DNA of 64,000 bases, taken from contig NOWV01000036.1 in NCBI GenBank assembly GCA_003344405.1, positions 310,001-374,000 of the forward strand, written 5' to 3'. The notes below the pieces were generated by a model. That model ran no database searches. It saw only the letters and a program-made list of their open reading frames with translations, and was not told where the DNA came from. Position 1 is the stretch's first letter; every line of letters begins with the position of its first letter. Of the stretch, positions 11,783-23,695 are shown one piece after another. The DNA comes from Trichoplax sp. H2. Taxonomy: Eukaryota; Placozoa; Uniplacotomia; Trichoplacea. A program made the position numbers and the translations under genes.

Positions 11783-14700
11783 GTAAATTTAATAGAATAC
11801 TTTGAATTTGCTACTTAAAACTTGATGATAGCAATTACAAGAGGATATAAAATTGGATTATTTGTATTCCGCCACTGGTTTAATAAAATGACTTAGTTCC
11901 GCTAACACAAATTGTGCATGCATACCTATAATAGAATGGAAACGATTACAACGATACTATAAATTAGCGAAACCCAAGTTAATTCAATTTAAACGCATAC
12001 TAATTGTATTAACTTTCGATCTATTGATCTCGACAACAAATTCAATCTAATATCTAGATCGTTGTGATCCAAATCCTTGCATTAATAATGGAGTTTGTAA
12101 CAAATCAAGAGACGATTACACTTGCACATGTGCTGCAAATTATACTGGAAAAAACTGTGAGATAGGTGCAGTACCCATATTTAAGTAATAGAATCGCAAA
12201 TTATGCTTAAGATATTGTCTAATTATAAATAATTTTATATTTTGTCCGATTTTAATGGGTAAATTTATTGTAATACCAAGATCTCTGCAATCCAAACCCG
12301 TGTTTTAACAGTGGAATTTGCAATAGATTAAAAGATGATTATACGTGTACATGTATTGCAAATTATACCGGCAAAAATTGTGAGAAAGGTAAGATATTCA
12401 CGATGTCCTTATTTTACTAATTAAATAATCGATGAATCAAACTCGTTAACGTTGAGTTTTATTTTTAATACTGGTGTAGGTGCGTTACATTATTTTGACT
12501 AATTTCAATCATGTTCAACCGATTAATTTTAAAATCATTTCAAATTCACGCAGCTATTAATTCTTTACCAGTTTTGACGTACAGCTTCAACTAATGCACT
12601 AATACGAAGATCATATTTAAATTAGATATCGATCCGTGTAGACGGCAGCCTTGTGTAAACGGGTTTTGCCTTAGAAACAACTATAGCTATCATTGCTTAT
12701 GTCTTTCTGGGTATACTGGACAAAACTGTGAACAAGGTTAGAATACCATAATATGAGCTTAAGCAAGCATTTAATTTGATATTATCAACCACAATGCTAA
12801 CAATCGAATAAAAACTTATTCAGCTACTTTGATATACGCATATAAATCTTAATTTTAGTATAGTATTGACTTATCAATCAAATTTTTATAAATTTATTTC
12901 CTGATATCCATTTGTAGATATTGATGAATGCCAAGACGAAGCCAACCCATGTCAAGAAATTTGTGTCAATACTTTAGGAAGCTACCGATGCGATTGCAAA
13001 GTGGGCAATATCTTACTCAGTAACAAGGAGTGCTATGGTAATGTCGATATCTATGGCATCAAAGATTAAAATAGATAGCCATAAAATTTTCCAGCAGGCA
13101 ATACTTAACTTCGCAATACAGTGATTGATAAATTGCTAATGGGATAGGGTAACGTAAGTAATCCACCAACACTAACAACTATAATTACTACAATGATCCG
13201 GTTATGAAGTGTAAATCAATGACATTTATAGCTATCGATATATAAACATGAGGAGAGTAACTCTATAAAGGCAAAGGTAGTAAACGATTACAAATAGTTA
13301 TGAGATAACTGTACAATGTGCAATAGGTACTGATGATTAAATAGGTAAACATAATCATCGTTAATTATATACAAGTGGATAATTAAGTTTACTGTTTCTT
13401 TATCGAAATAGATCCCTGTAAAAATCATACTCAAATTATTGACAAAACTAGATCGATTGATTGGGACGATAAAAGCCAAATTCAAAGTGATCATGATAGA
13501 ATGAATAATACTTGGTATCGATTTAATGCCGACATTAGCAGTCAGATGTTGGTAACTTATCCAACTTCCATGCTTCAGTGTGGAGCAATATCGCCAGGAT
13601 GGTTAGCAAGCAATCATCCACATGGTATAATCTCTAATTAAATTGTGCTAGATATTAATTGACTTAGATATCGGTATTGCTTGTAGTTCAATATCTGAAT
13701 ACGGACTTCTATCATCTCTCATCCGTTTACAATGTCCATTTATTTCGATCCTATACGTAACACCCAATACTAAAATATTTTATCCGTTCTAGAGTAAGAG
13801 ATTTTATATTTATATTACTAGTTTCGCAAGGCATTACAGTGGGTACAGTTTGTTTTGCATGGGCCAATAGCATTTGTCGATGGAATCGGACGATTCATAT
13901 TAAAAACTGCAAACATTTCTTTACGTATCGATTACCTTCAGCACCAAATAAATACCAAAGATACTGTACGGCCAACTTTGGTAAGCAACATTATCAACTA
14001 AATTCTCAATATTCTCGATTGTAATACGCCTTAATTGATTAATATGGCCGTAAATATCCTGTGCACTTTAAAAATTTCATGTTACGTATTAAATTTTTAT
14101 CATAGCATAGCTGATTCTATTAGTAACTTATTTGCTTATAATTCATAAACTCTAAAGATTAGTTATTGAACAAATGCAAATTAAATAAAAATATATTTAA
14201 AATGAATCAATAACATTAAAGCTAAAATTGAATCTTATTTATTCCTTGATAATTGATAGACTACTGCGATCCTAATCCATGCGTCAATGCTTCTTGTTTA
14301 CGTCAATCTGATGATTTTTACTGCAAATGTCGTTCTGGATTTACAGGAAAACGTTGCCAGCTTGGTAATATAAATTCTAGGATTTAGTAAAAAGAGTAAA
14401 ATCAAATTTGAGAATCATCAATGGTCTTGATTAGTAGTAGCGGTTTCCGGTTGTATAAACACCCATTTAATCTTATCGGATCATATTGCATTTGTTTACT
14501 ACTATATGTGAATAAAATTGAAGATATCAATGAATGCCATGCTAATCCTTGTAAATACGGTAGCTGCATCAATCTCTCTCCAGGCTACCAGTGTATGTGT
14601 GATACAGGGTATACTGGGAACCATTGCCAATATGGTAACATTACTTATAATTGATTAATAGCCATATTAGCATAATTATAGCCACTAGCATATACTGTTA

Positions 14701-17700
14701 TAATTATATAACATATATATATATATACCAAAGCGAGCAGCTAAACATCAATTGCTCATATATTACTTGTGACTGATTAATAATCCTGTCAAAATGATTA
14801 TTGCTACTTGCATACACCTTTATAATTATAGATATAAACGAATGTCAACAACAAAATGGCAATTGCTCGCATATATGTATTAATACACTCGGCAGCTATT
14901 ACTGCAAATGTCCAACGGGTTTCTATCACCAAAATAGTAATCGATGCTTAGGTAAGCTTGCCTAGTTACTGGTAAGTCGGCTTGCAGCTTAGAAGTGATA
15001 GATATGGGCATCATTACTGCATTATTATTTATTATAAAAGTAAGTCTATAGTTATACCTCATTGTCATTACCAACAGTACAACATATTTTTTCTGAATTT
15101 CATCTATCTGTTCAGATATGCCTAAATTTAGAATAGCTTTCGTGTTGTCTACCTAAATGACCTGAAATTGCTTTCTAAATTCTAAGATAACAAAGCCAGT
15201 GATTAGATAATGCATATTTTAGGAAATCATAAATAAGAATGATTCTTATTCTTCTATTATGTTGATATACAGTAATTATATCCTCTTTCGCTTGAATTAT
15301 TGCATTAACATTCTAATTAAAATACTAAAATACTCGTAATTCGAAGATCCATGTAGCACCTATCAAACAATGAAAGATTCTACTCGTCTACTAACAAATA
15401 CAAATCTGATTCCTATGCGCTGCGATGAAAATAACATTGAATCCAGTTGGTATCGTTTAACTAGCTATGTTGGCGTTAGTTTTATGCTCCCAACACATTG
15501 TCCTACAGCATTAAGATGCCAGACTTCATCTCCAGGTTGGATTAATGGATCACATCCAAGAGGTATTTACAATAATTCCTTGAGAAAATTAATTTTGAAT
15601 AGAATAATGAATGACTAAATTTTGTTAATATACGAGTATCATAGTTTAATAATGATTATTAATGAAATATTTAAGCTAAAGCATAGTACATTATACATGC
15701 AGACAATGATTGCTGTGAAGGAATAATTTATTAACAAATCTATCATACTCATTTCACAAATTTGCAATTTTTTCGACATTACAAACAATCTATATTTTTA
15801 GTTGAAGATGGCATAGTCAACAGAACAGTTTGTTTTAATTGGAATAACAATTGCTGTTTTAAAACCCACGATATTATGGTCAAGAATTGCAAGGGATACC
15901 ATATTTACTATCTGTCTTCACTAACTCGATATCAGTATCCTACATGCTCCAGATATTGTACAAGTCAAATAAGTAAGTCAAATTTTCGAATATTAATTCT
16001 AAAATATAATCCATATAATTTGATTGCCCTACATTATTGCGGCAATCATTGGACTTGTTAGACGTCATACTAAAATTATTTAACAGATCCATGTGATCCA
16101 AATCCTTGCAAATATGGTAAATGCAATGCTGAAAATTTCGCTAATTTCACTTGTCAATGTCTACCTGGCTATGGTGGCAAGCTTTGTGATCAAGGTAACT
16201 ATTGTATTTTGTATCTAGTCATTCAGTTTCTGCCCCAAATTTTCCAGTTGATTTAGTTGCATATTTACCTTCATAGCTGTCTAGAATAAGTCAATAAGCG
16301 CGCAATTTCTTCTTATAATCTCTATTAGGGATTCTGTAGGTATCTAAGTTACATTCATCAATAACCAATAGAAGATCACATGAAACATACCATCCTAATA
16401 TTAACACAAATGCTTTTAATTTGAATATTTCATTAAGTAATATATCAATGACGTACCTATCTGATTCAATAAATATCTTAAAATTATACTTTCGTTCGTT
16501 GCAATTTAGATTGCTGCTATATCTAGTAATGATAAATTAAAAATTGAAGTAAGTGTCGTAATTCCCTGAAAGTTATCCAACATTCCATAGAAAGCTTACC
16601 ATCTGTATTAATGTAAAGTAGATTTGAAATTGTTACTACCGTATCGTCGTTGTAATGCTATTTAGCTATTGCAATATTATATACTACGATATCAGAATTT
16701 ATAACGGCAAGATGCCTTGATAATTATTGCCTGGCTCGCACTTTTTCAAGAATCATTCATTTTACGATTAAAAGCTTTTTAACAATACTATCATCCCTTG
16801 TATAATTTTTTTCTTAATTATTTATTTTATTTAGAAATTAATGAATGTTCCTCTAATCCTTGCTACACCGGGAAATGTATCGATCTTATAAATAACTACA
16901 CTTGTCAGTGTCCCCAAGGAATAACTGGTCCCAATTGTGATACTGGTAGCTGCATTAATTGCTCAATTAATCTAGATAGTGGATCTAAACCTATAAAATT
17001 CACCTTACTATTTGTACGAGCATATCTTACTGTGATTAATTTTTATAGTCAATAAAGTCCGATTTATTAACTGTGATCTAATTTTGTTGCTCTACGCTAC
17101 AATAAGCTATACTAGCTTTCAGCATGCACGTATGTATACTTGAAATACATATATAGATATATATATAATATATATATTTGTGATAAGAATACTTATGTAT
17201 GGAATTTTCAGTAGAGATCTATTTTTTTGTAATTCCTATATAATTCTACGTTATAGTAAGCATATAAGCTTACAGTATACACGAATGCATACTTGAATTA
17301 TATTTATAAAACACGTAAATATAATCATATGTCAGCGGTATACTCATATGTGACTATTGTGAGCAGAGATCAATTTCTTTATCATAATTTCTTTTTTCTT
17401 TCAGATGTAAATGAATGCTTACAAAATAATGGTGGATGTAGCCAATTTTGTCACAATACTTTTTCCAGTTATTCTTGTAGCTGTTCTAACGATTTTGAAC
17501 TCCAAGCTGATAATCATAACTGCTTCGGTACAAAGTTAATCTAAAAATACTGCTATTAGTATTAATAATTGATTAAAATTTATTTTATGTCCATAAAACC
17601 GCAGCTACTTGGTTACAAATTATTCATTGATACAATATTGCTTTTCAATAACAATAGGCCAAAGCATTTATACCTATCAAAACTGACATTCTTTCCTAAT

Positions 17701-20376
17701 GAAAATACTACATATCATAATAAATGATTATTTTTATTGTAGATCCTTGCTCCATCGGGCATATATCTTTTAATAATACATTTACTCAAGCAATTGATAT
17801 TGCAACTTTGTCCAATATAAACCATCAGTGTCATCGTTATACGACCAACAATGAATATTCGCGATGGTATCAGGCTAATTTGCAAGATAACTGCAAACAC
17901 TTAACCAAGTGGGTCAATAACACTCAACAACAAGGTATTATAATTAAATACTGAAGCAAAGAGCTTCTAAATTATTCTAAAAGCAAAATTTTTGTTGATG
18001 ATCAAATGCGATTATCTAGGAAGCTATGATATCTTATTGAAATTTCACTTTAGTAGCAAATCATTATTACCAATAATCCTTACATTCTTAGTCCAGAATG
18101 ATATAGCAATTAAAAATCGTAGCCTATGCCTCCATTTTGGTCTTTCAACTTGCTTGAAAACGATGCCCATTAAGACAAAGTCTTGCGGCAATGGATCCAT
18201 TGTTTATAAAGTAGATCGCTTTTCTGCATGCATTCTCAATCATTGCAGTCAAATCACCGATTATGGTATATTATTTATTAGCTTTTATAATAGATAGAAT
18301 GTAATAGCTTGCACATGACCTGATCATCGATTGATTATTAATAAATTAAATGCTTGCTACGCCTATTAAAGATTTTTGTAGCTCATCTCCTTGTCAGCAT
18401 GGACAGTGCCAATCAACAGCAACTGGGTATGAGTGCACTTGTTTTAATGGATATCATGGATTAAACTGCCAATATGAAGGTAATCAGATTGTACTTGGTG
18501 TAAGTAAGACTTTGCAGTAGCAAACTTCTTCAACAGAGATAGCTTTTCACATAAAATGAGATATGAAAGCTACAAAGTCAATCATCAGTAAAAGTTTTAT
18601 AGCCGCAAAATGGCTTAGGTATCTAAACAACGTTAATTTTATCAATATCAGACACGAATCAAATAGAATTAGCAAAAGTGATTATAAAATGTACCAAAAC
18701 TTTGAATGAAACAGTCCAGGCATAATATTTGTTATTCTCCGATAGGATTTTCTGTCTATCTTGAAATGGATATTTATTTAAGTCATGCATTGCTCTATTA
18801 CACTTTGAATATTTTGTACTCAATAGTTTTAAGTTTATATAATCAAAATCATTAATAATGACTTGGATAAACAGTCTATAAATACTTGTTTATAAGGGAA
18901 AGTCAACCATCTAATCAATAACAAAGTAATCGACAAAGCTAAGAATACCATACCAATTTCATTTTCGTCAAATTCCTATCTTGCAGTCGATATGACATAG
19001 CAAGAAATTATATCAGCTACCCAATCCTATAAGTAGTCTTCTGAAGGTTTTGATAGCCAATCAGATTTGAAAGTCATCACTTGATCTAATATAGTACAAG
19101 ACTTTACATCATATTGAAATAGAAGGGCTTCCAACATGATGGCAACTTTCGTTTTGCCACTCTGTGAGCATTTGGGTTACTGTGGCGCATCCTTGAATTT
19201 TTATTTCATTAATTTCGATTATCATAGTCAGTATAGAAATGATATGGTGAATTTTTTATGTCGCTAAATGATATCATTGACTGGTGCTTTTTCGCTTTAG
19301 ATCCGTGTTTATTCAATCCTTGTCTTCGTGGAGAGTGTTTAGTCACTAGCAATAGCAGTTATAGTTGTCGATGTTTTCCTTTCTATACTGGAAATCATTG
19401 CCAAACAGAACTGATAGAAAAGGCTGGTACGATAATATCAATAAATATTTCTCCTTATTTTATTCATTTAAGACCGTATTGATTATAAATTGCTGATGAA
19501 CATAAGCAATCGCAAATTTTCATCATATCCGAATACTGCATCTTCTTTATTAATTAATAATTTTTTGACTTGATAAAATGAAATACTAAGAAGTTACTAA
19601 TCAAAGTCTATATTATTTGATCAGTATATTGTCGAACCAGACCTAATTCTTGCCTTGAGCTTGCTAAACAAGTACAAAATAAGAAATTAATTAATCAATA
19701 CTACGACATCTATGATACGAATACTTGCGATCATCAGCAACCGAAAAAATGGCGTGTGTACTGTGACTTTAACTCGCAGCCAGGCTATGCTTGGACATTA
19801 ATAGAATCATTTTCTCTAGCAAATTCTCGTCATTCAAAAATTAATCGCGCTTTTACATATAATTCTCCGATCAATCATCAACGATCGCAGGTTAAATGGT
19901 CCTTGTATCGCATCGGTCGCCCTGAGATGTTGCATATATTCAATCGAAATCGAGATTCAAGCAGCGGAGCTTTATGGCGCGCAACATGTAATTTTAATTC
20001 TCTTTCCCTTCCTCTTCCTGCTAATCCTGTCGATTATATGCAAGGCTCCTTTTATAGAAAAGGAGGATTCGATTTCTTGACCAATATTGAAGGATTCGAT
20101 ATCTTACAGTACAGGCGCGATGGGGATTGTCGAAATGTTGATTACTTGAATATTCGCGGCAATTCTTACAGAGGCAAAAGATTTCAATTTTGGGCTAGCG
20201 GCAGCTACCATTTAGTGATCGATTCTTTTCATACAAGATGTGATGGGATAACTATTCCAAGATCTGTAAAGAATGAGCATAATTTCGGCCTTTATGCTGG
20301 TCGTAATACTCAATTTACATGCAGCTCCGACTCCTCTAGTATCACAAGTTGGTGGATAGGAGCAAAAGTCAAGTAA
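11206..20376 (+). CDS. Secreted mosaic protein: four D8C modules, twelve EGF repeats, C-terminal fibrinogen-like domain
   Basis: This is the main coding body of a large extracellular or surface protein, about 1220 residues with the signal exon. Twenty-one exons join in frame, and every exon but the last is a symmetrical phase-1 module. Order: D8C-1, EGF 1-4, D8C-2, EGF 5-7, D8C-3, EGF 8-10, D8C-4, EGF 11-12, then one long terminal exon. Each EGF repeat is a single exon. Each D8C is split by one intron at the same place, after the His-Pro-x-Gly of the first half or its equivalent. D8C modules occur in uromodulin, GP2 and related matrix proteins; here no ZP domain is visible and a fibrinogen-like domain takes its place. 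No transmembrane segment follows, so secretion to matrix or mucus is likely (inference). The stop is at 20374-20376. Precise ligand and function are unknown. Confidence 0.88.
11471..11536. repeat. Intronic inverted repeat in D8C module 1
   Basis: AGGGACTACT (11471-11480) and CCACTT (11483-11488) pair with AAGTGG (11505-11510) and AGTAGTCCCT (11527-11536). Transcribed, this could fold into a two-part hairpin with an asymmetric bulge. Confidence 0.6.
12058..13037 (+). CDS. EGF repeats 1-4
   Basis: Four exons, 12058-12165, 12281-12388, 12626-12736 and 12918-13037, each encode one six-cysteine EGF module in phase 1-1. Repeats 1 and 2 are close copies (both carry a DDYTCTC[10 protein letters not shown] segment), which points to recent exon duplication. 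Repeat 4 begins with DIDEC and has the cysteine spacing of a calcium-binding EGF. Confidence 0.88.
13412..13980 (+). CDS. D8C module 2 (two exons), reduced cysteine set
   Basis: Exons 13412-13624 and 13822-13980 encode a D8C domain with only six cysteines. The cysteine expected before CGAISPGW and the second cysteine of the usual CC pair (here CR) are both missing, as if one disulphide had been lost. WYRFN, SPGW, NHP, VGTVC, IKNC and RYC remain. Confidence 0.85.
14260..14951 (+). CDS. EGF repeats 5-7
   Basis: Exons 14260-14364, 14524-14634 and 14832-14951 encode three EGF modules. Repeats 6 and 7 begin DINEC, the calcium-binding signature, and repeat 7 has the GSYYC motif. All join in phase 1. 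Confidence 0.87.
15347..15972 (+). CDS. D8C module 3 (two exons), ten cysteines
   Basis: Exons 15347-15562 and 15802-15972 encode the copy most like vertebrate uromodulin. It has ten cysteines, including MRC before WYRL and PTC before [13 protein letters not shown] and NNCCF are well conserved, and the DGIVNRT stretch is identical to module 1. The exon pair joins in phase to EGF 8. Confidence 0.87.
16087..17527 (+). CDS. EGF repeats 8-10
   Basis: Exons 16087-16194, 16835-16945 and 17405-17527 encode three EGF modules. Repeats 9 (EINEC) and 10 (DVNEC) carry calcium-binding starts, and repeat 10 has a GGCSQFC core. The intron between repeats 8 and 9 (about 640 bases) and the one between 9 and 10 hold AT-dinucleotide runs (for example 17148-17178). 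Confidence 0.86.
17743..18265 (+). CDS. D8C module 4 (two exons), divergent
   Basis: Exons 17743-17934 and 18092-18265 encode a diverged D8C with a shortened first half. The SPGW and HPxG motifs are not recognisable. WYQ, the single C in place of CC, VYKV and the cysteine pair HQC/SAC remain, for eight cysteines. The second exon must begin at 18092 (after TTCTTAG); the nearer AG at 18095-18096 would give an in-frame stop. Confidence 0.75.
18372..19426 (+). CDS. EGF repeats 11-12
   Basis: Exons 18372-18479 and 19301-19426 encode EGF modules of the DxCxxxPC type without the calcium-binding start. The second is extended by a linker (ELIEKAG) and ends at a weak GTACGA donor, chosen because it keeps phase with the terminal exon. 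They are separated by an intron of about 820 bases. Confidence 0.8.
19625..20376 (+). CDS. Terminal exon: fibrinogen-related C-terminal domain
   Basis: This single exon adds 250 residues. It opens with a cysteine-led stretch ([11 protein letters not shown]), then [10 protein letters not shown] and a [19 protein letters not shown] block. The last is the counterpart of the YCDM...GGWT signature that begins fibrinogen-like and related invertebrate lectin domains. Later landmarks are [39 protein letters not shown]-like NFGLY, and a final SWWIGAKVK before the stop. I recognise the fold class but cannot assign a ligand. Confidence 0.75.
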
Positions 20377-20497
20377 TACTGTAGTAGTTGGTTAATATTT
20401 TCTTCACTAATTTATATTATTCTTAGCGACCAATCATCTTAATTAATAGATAATATGGAGAAATTGCACATCTCATTTAATGATGGACACTGATGGA

Positions 20498-20503
20498 ATA
20501 AAA
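20498..20503 (+). terminator. Candidate poly(A) signal of the D8C/EGF gene
   Basis: AATAAA lies about 120 bases after the stop codon at 20374-20376, a typical distance for a 3' end signal. Confidence 0.4.
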
Positions 20504-20566
20504 GGTAAAAGTTAATGCCTATAGTCGTAAATAATCTCATCTAAAATATCATATGGCCCCTACTCT

Positions 20567-20625
20567 TAAAAGAAAGAATTCTATTAATTATTCTTTCTTC
20601 AGCAAAAGAACAGATAGTCGTTCTT
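20567..20625 (+). repeat. Two adjacent short inverted repeats
   Basis: AAGAAAGAAT pairs with ATTCTTTCTT about 7-8 bases later, and AAAAGAAC pairs with GTTCTTTT shortly after. They sit 190-250 bases beyond the D8C/EGF stop. They may mark the transcript end or be chance AT-rich structure. Confidence 0.35.
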
Positions 20626-22089
20626 TTAAAATAGCAATTAACACTAGCAATCTTAATCAACTTCCAATAGCCGATTGTAAGGTAATAAATAATCAAATTG
20701 AAATCGAGATAATAACAGTTTAATTTGATTAATTAAGCTTTTAATCTATTGCTTACGAATTATCAAAGTATTTTGGAATTGATTTAATATTGATTGATCG
20801 TATGATAATTAATTAATCTGCAGAAAATAACGTGCAATGTGCAATGATATCATATAATAAAGTGCTGTTTTTTTCAAATGTCTTAAATAACTATTGGTAC
20901 TATGAGTAGATTTGATCAGAATCATATTGCACTTCACTGAGTTACTTATTATCCTTTAACAACAGTAAAATGACAAAATCTTGATATAATTTCTTTTTGA
21001 TACATATAATAAAAATCATTTGATCATTTAAATGAATATTATGATTTATTAATTTCTTCTGATAATACAGTATATGCCTTGTAATAAATCATTGCAAATA
21101 AAGGCATGTAATAAAATAAGAATTTGCTATGGTGTAGCATCTGTTATAATGCAATTCTTACAGTTACGATTAATGAACAATTCCTATTAATCACTATCGT
21201 CACGAGCATCATTTCCGTATCTTGCAGAATAATTTCCGTCTGTTGCTGCAAAAAAGCACATAATCAAGAGTGTATAACGTATTCGATACACTATGATTTG
21301 AAATTCCATCGGCTTGATGTTTAATTTTATCATTACAATGGCAAATTTTATCCCAATAGCTCCATAATCAGGCATATCGTAGCATTCATATTCGCAGCAC
21401 CACCATTACTACTGACTAGAATTGTAAGTCGATTTTTTAAGGGTCTGCAATAAATCAGTCTAACTGGATTTAGAACCCGAACTAAGCTTTATTACAATAA
21501 AAAACAACCGTAACTGTATTTATAACAAACTACGAACAAGAAGAACTCTCGATCTACTCATTGCATGCGCTCATAAATCCTAGCGTACGACTTATTTAGC
21601 AATAGTGGTAACATTATAACGCTTCCACACGTTAAGTACGGGCTTTAAACTACCATATTTTGCCGGGGCACGAGCAACTAATCGCATTAAACTACGCAAG
21701 TATTATAGCCTAAGGTAACGCATATTAGTAATTATATACTTAATTAAGAATTTAATGCAGTACTAAACTCTTGGTACTGCATAAGTATATCTACCAGTCG
21801 CCTTAACTGTATTAACTATATTCAATAACACTACTTAAAGAAGTCTACTGCGATCTGGAAATTATGACGAGTGATTAAGATTGGGAATCAAAATCACAAA
21901 ATAAGTAACCAACATCGACTTATTGACCATAGTAAATGATTTTAACTGATAGATTGAGATCAATCTAACCAATTGTATAGAACTTCTGTATACATTTATG
22001 TCACGGTATTAAAGACTGCCGTTAACTGTTCCAAGTCAACTATACGGTGTTGACTATTTTGTATCACTTAAGGGATTTGCTCGATTTTA
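20626..22089. other. Intergenic, no confident gene
   Basis: No coherent coding frame is visible. The overlapping short frames at 21124-21375 on both strands have no family features. Some of this DNA may be the eroded body of the duplicated fibrinogen-like exon. Confidence 0.4.
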
Positions 22090-22191
22090 ACAACTCAGAA
22101 TTTTGAGTTGACAGACTACGAACCTAGTGCCAACAACCCGTACACTACAGCAAGCACTACAAATTGGTGGACAGGAACCAAAGTTAATTAA
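22090..22191 (+). pseudogene. Relic of a second fibrinogen-like terminal exon
   Basis: The frame ending at the TAA of 22189-22191 reads STTNWWTGTKVN, matching the [12 protein letters not shown] end of the terminal exon at 20376. The preceding ANNPYT stretch resembles the matching region of the intact copy. Upstream similarity fades quickly, so this looks like the surviving tail of a duplicated 3' end. There is no evidence that it is expressed. Confidence 0.5.
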
Positions 22192-22693
22192 TGCAATCGT
22201 TATTGGTTGATCTAGTCGCCCGGAGTTAAAGAAAATGAAATAGCAATTTTCGGGAAATTATTTTAAATAATTAAAGTCTTCAATTTTAATTAAAAGAAAT
22301 TAAATCTAACCAGGTATGATATCTTCGAACTATTGCATCTTTCTTTATCAATTTTTAAACTTTAATCGATGAATATTTATCAAAATTGCAATTTACGAAT
22401 GAAACATCTAAAGTAATCGTTGTAACGTAAGTGCTACTGGCGCATACTTTTTGAATTATTATACAACGTAATAGTTGATTCGGGTATATGGTGCTGTTAT
22501 TACACGCTATCAAATGCGCATAAATTGAATTAGTGCATTGATAAAATCATAGCAGAATGTTTATTGTACGGTAGTATATTCACATAGCTTTAACGTGGAA
22601 AAAGAATAACGCTAGGCACAGATAGGAATCAAATACAAAATTAGCGATTACCAATTGAGTTGTACTGTACATTGAGGAAATAAGGAACGGATA

Positions 22694-23104
22694 ATGCCAC
22701 GTAGTAATAGAAATTTAAATTCGAATGTCCGCGAACGCCAACGAATAAATAATAAATTAAGAATGCGACAATCTCGCCAGAACAACAGCATCCGCACTCA
22801 GGAAAGGATAAGAAACAGACTATGCATGCAAAGGATCCGCAGATTAGGATGTAGCAATTATCACTGCACCACATTAATTGATATGCACGATTTTGATGAG
22901 GACAACATACCATTGAGTATAGGATTTCTGTGTTGCAGTTCGCTGTTACAAACAGTATCCAATTACTGTCATGTTTATCGATGGAGAGAGGAACGCGAAT
23001 CCATTCACTGTCAGAAAGGTAAGGTTATCAGATTTACATATATATTGTACGTTATCATTACGTACTCATGCAAATCTATGCATTTTAAAATAGGTAATAT
23101 CTAA
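22694..23104 (+). pseudogene. Helitron RepHel N-terminal region
   Basis: The frame opens with a very basic Arg/Gln/Asn-rich stretch. It ends with a region (YCHVYRWREERES, then HCQKGKV) matching the cysteine/histidine zinc-finger-like motif and GKV that precede the Rep domain in Helitrons. Coding similarity stops near 23020, and the remaining codons are readthrough. An antisense frame at 22641-22913 is its shadow. Confidence 0.7.
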
Positions 23105-23695
23105 GTCGAAGATATTCCAGCGCAACCAATAGCATTACTAAGGAAACTATTTGACGTTCATAGGTAGTGCAGAAAATTTCTTTATAATTATTCTATGCTA
23201 AATCTTTTATTTTTAAAATGTTAAGGTGTGATAAAGTGATCTTCAAAACAATAAATCAAGAACTACAGTTTCTTGCAAATTTCACTTTATTACAGAAGTT
23301 AGGTTCGTCTAAGTACCAAGGACTATCTGACTATCTGACAATCTACTTATTACAGCAAAATTCACGATTTATATACGATTAGTTACAGAATGCTTTTACT
23401 GTAACAAATCTTATCTTGCCCATTAAGTCGCAAGATCAGATCTAAATTTACTATCGCACAATCTATTCATAATTCGCGCGTCTATTTAAAGCATTACAAT
23501 ACAATACTTACAGTACTAACATACTTAGCGCAAATCTGTTTATATCTCAGATCTTTATATAAAAATCTTAATAGATTCGCTACAATACGTACTGTAAACA
23601 TCTTCTACAAATAGACTCTTACACAATCTTACACTCTAGCTTACAAGTTAAGTCATTCTCGTACAGTCTTATAATAGTAATCTAAGCTATATTTT

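Noticed and set aside
14710-14735. AT dinucleotide run
   Set aside because: Simple microsatellite in an intron. A similar run at 17148-17178 has no further structure.
22641-22913. 90-codon minus-strand frame with many Cys and hydrophobic residues
   Set aside because: Antisense of the Helitron N-terminal region.
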